From an uncultured Faecalibacterium sp. (lineage in GTDB: Bacteria > Bacillota > Clostridia > Oscillospirales > Ruminococcaceae), in the NCBI GenBank assembly GCA_934525405.1, contig CAKSZF010000097.1, positions 1 to 5,392 on the forward strand: 5,392 nucleotides of DNA, read 5' to 3'. Made by a program: the position numbers and the translations under genes. Under the pieces are notes generated by a model. That model was not told where the DNA came from. It did no database searches and saw only the letters and a list, made by a program, of their open reading frames with translations. Positions 5,246 through 5,392 of this stretch are shown here, one piece after another (the stretch's first letter is position 1; each line of letters opens with the position of its first letter).

Positions 5246-5296
5246 ACCCCCTCAGTCTGCTCACTGCGTTCGCAGCGAGACTGAGGGGGTGTTTTT
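5246..5296 (+). repeat. Palindromic element C, CCCTCAGTC family, terminator-like
   Basis: Arms 5246-5258 (ACCCCCTCAGTCT) and 5278-5290 are perfect 13-base reverse complements; the interior adds CTGCG-TT-CGCAG. On the plus strand the stem is followed by GTTTTTATC, so it can act as a second terminator behind the GH25 gene. On the minus strand there is no T run after it. It shares CCCTCAGTC with the left end of element A, and its right arm read in reverse shares CAGTC and CTCGCTGCG with the right half of element A. Confidence 0.7.
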
Positions 5297-5370
5297 ATCA
5301 TACTCCCCTGTTTTTCCGCATAAGCTGGTGGCAGAGTATGCAAGCGCAAATGGCGGGGAGGCATGGGGAT

Positions 5371-5392
5371 ATGTTTGTGGTAACACTGAGCA
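5371..5392 (+). CDS. Probable start of a further gene, cut by the window edge
   Basis: The ATG at 5371-5373 opens a frame reading MFVVTLS before the sequence ends. A full GGGGAGG (5355-5361) stands 9 bases upstream, an ideal spacing. The short hydrophobic start is compatible with a signal or membrane segment, but seven residues identify nothing. A nearer ATG at 5363 hits a stop after six codons. The competing possibility is a frame opening at 5229 behind GGGAGG (5216-5221), which stays open to the window edge in another frame; it would run through the palindrome at 5246-5290 and so is judged less likely. Confidence 0.4.

Noticed and set aside
3373..5364. 663-codon minus-strand open frame opposite the GH25 gene
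   Set aside because: It spans a terminator, a palindrome, the whole GH25 gene and the divergent promoters. The opposite strand has intact GH25 motifs. The length comes from third-position GC bias.

Overview
The window reads as a piece of a GC-rich, low-motility-type gut Firmicute chromosome, most likely an Oscillospiraceae member close to Faecalibacterium. This is an inference from protein style, strong AGGAG-type ribosome binding sites, a choline-binding-like GH25 lysozyme and abundant CCCTCAGTC-type intergenic palindromes. No marker gene is present that fixes the species.

Layout from left to right. (1) Minus strand, 1-1735: the end of an arginine biosynthesis operon in the order argG (complete) then argH (only the first 120 codons lie in the window). 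A good sigma-A promoter sits about 95 bases upstream of argG, and there are ARG-box-like sites around it. (2) 1736-2300: a gene-free interval of about 565 bases. It holds the argG leader and promoter, two upstream ArgR-like sites, two nested palindromic repeat elements (1986-2147 and 2162-2234), and an intrinsic terminator (2253-2288) belonging to the next gene. (3) Minus strand, 2301-3359: an orphan PTS EIIC-like membrane protein of the PfoR/PTS_EIIC_2 type, read from a start codon chosen by its ribosome binding site. (4) 3360-3750: a divergent regulatory region with a promoter for each flanking gene, several short dyads, and a 5' leader of about 140 bases with two strong GC-rich hairpins. 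(5) Plus strand, 3751-5163: a secreted or membrane-anchored GH25 muramidase with a long Ala/Pro/Glu-rich linker, an aromatic amphipathic segment and two cell-wall-binding repeats. (6) 5164-5392: a strong terminator, then a third palindrome of the same CCCTCAGTC family that is itself followed by a T run, then a probable start of a further plus-strand gene cut by the window edge.

Function. ArgG and ArgH catalyse the last two steps of arginine synthesis and are probably under ArgR control. The EIIC-like protein and the lysozyme are transcribed divergently and could share control through the region between them, but nothing in the sequence proves this. I see no transposase, phage gene, CRISPR array, tRNA or rRNA. 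The least explained parts are the structured leader of the lysozyme gene, the dispersed palindrome family, and the right-edge translation start.
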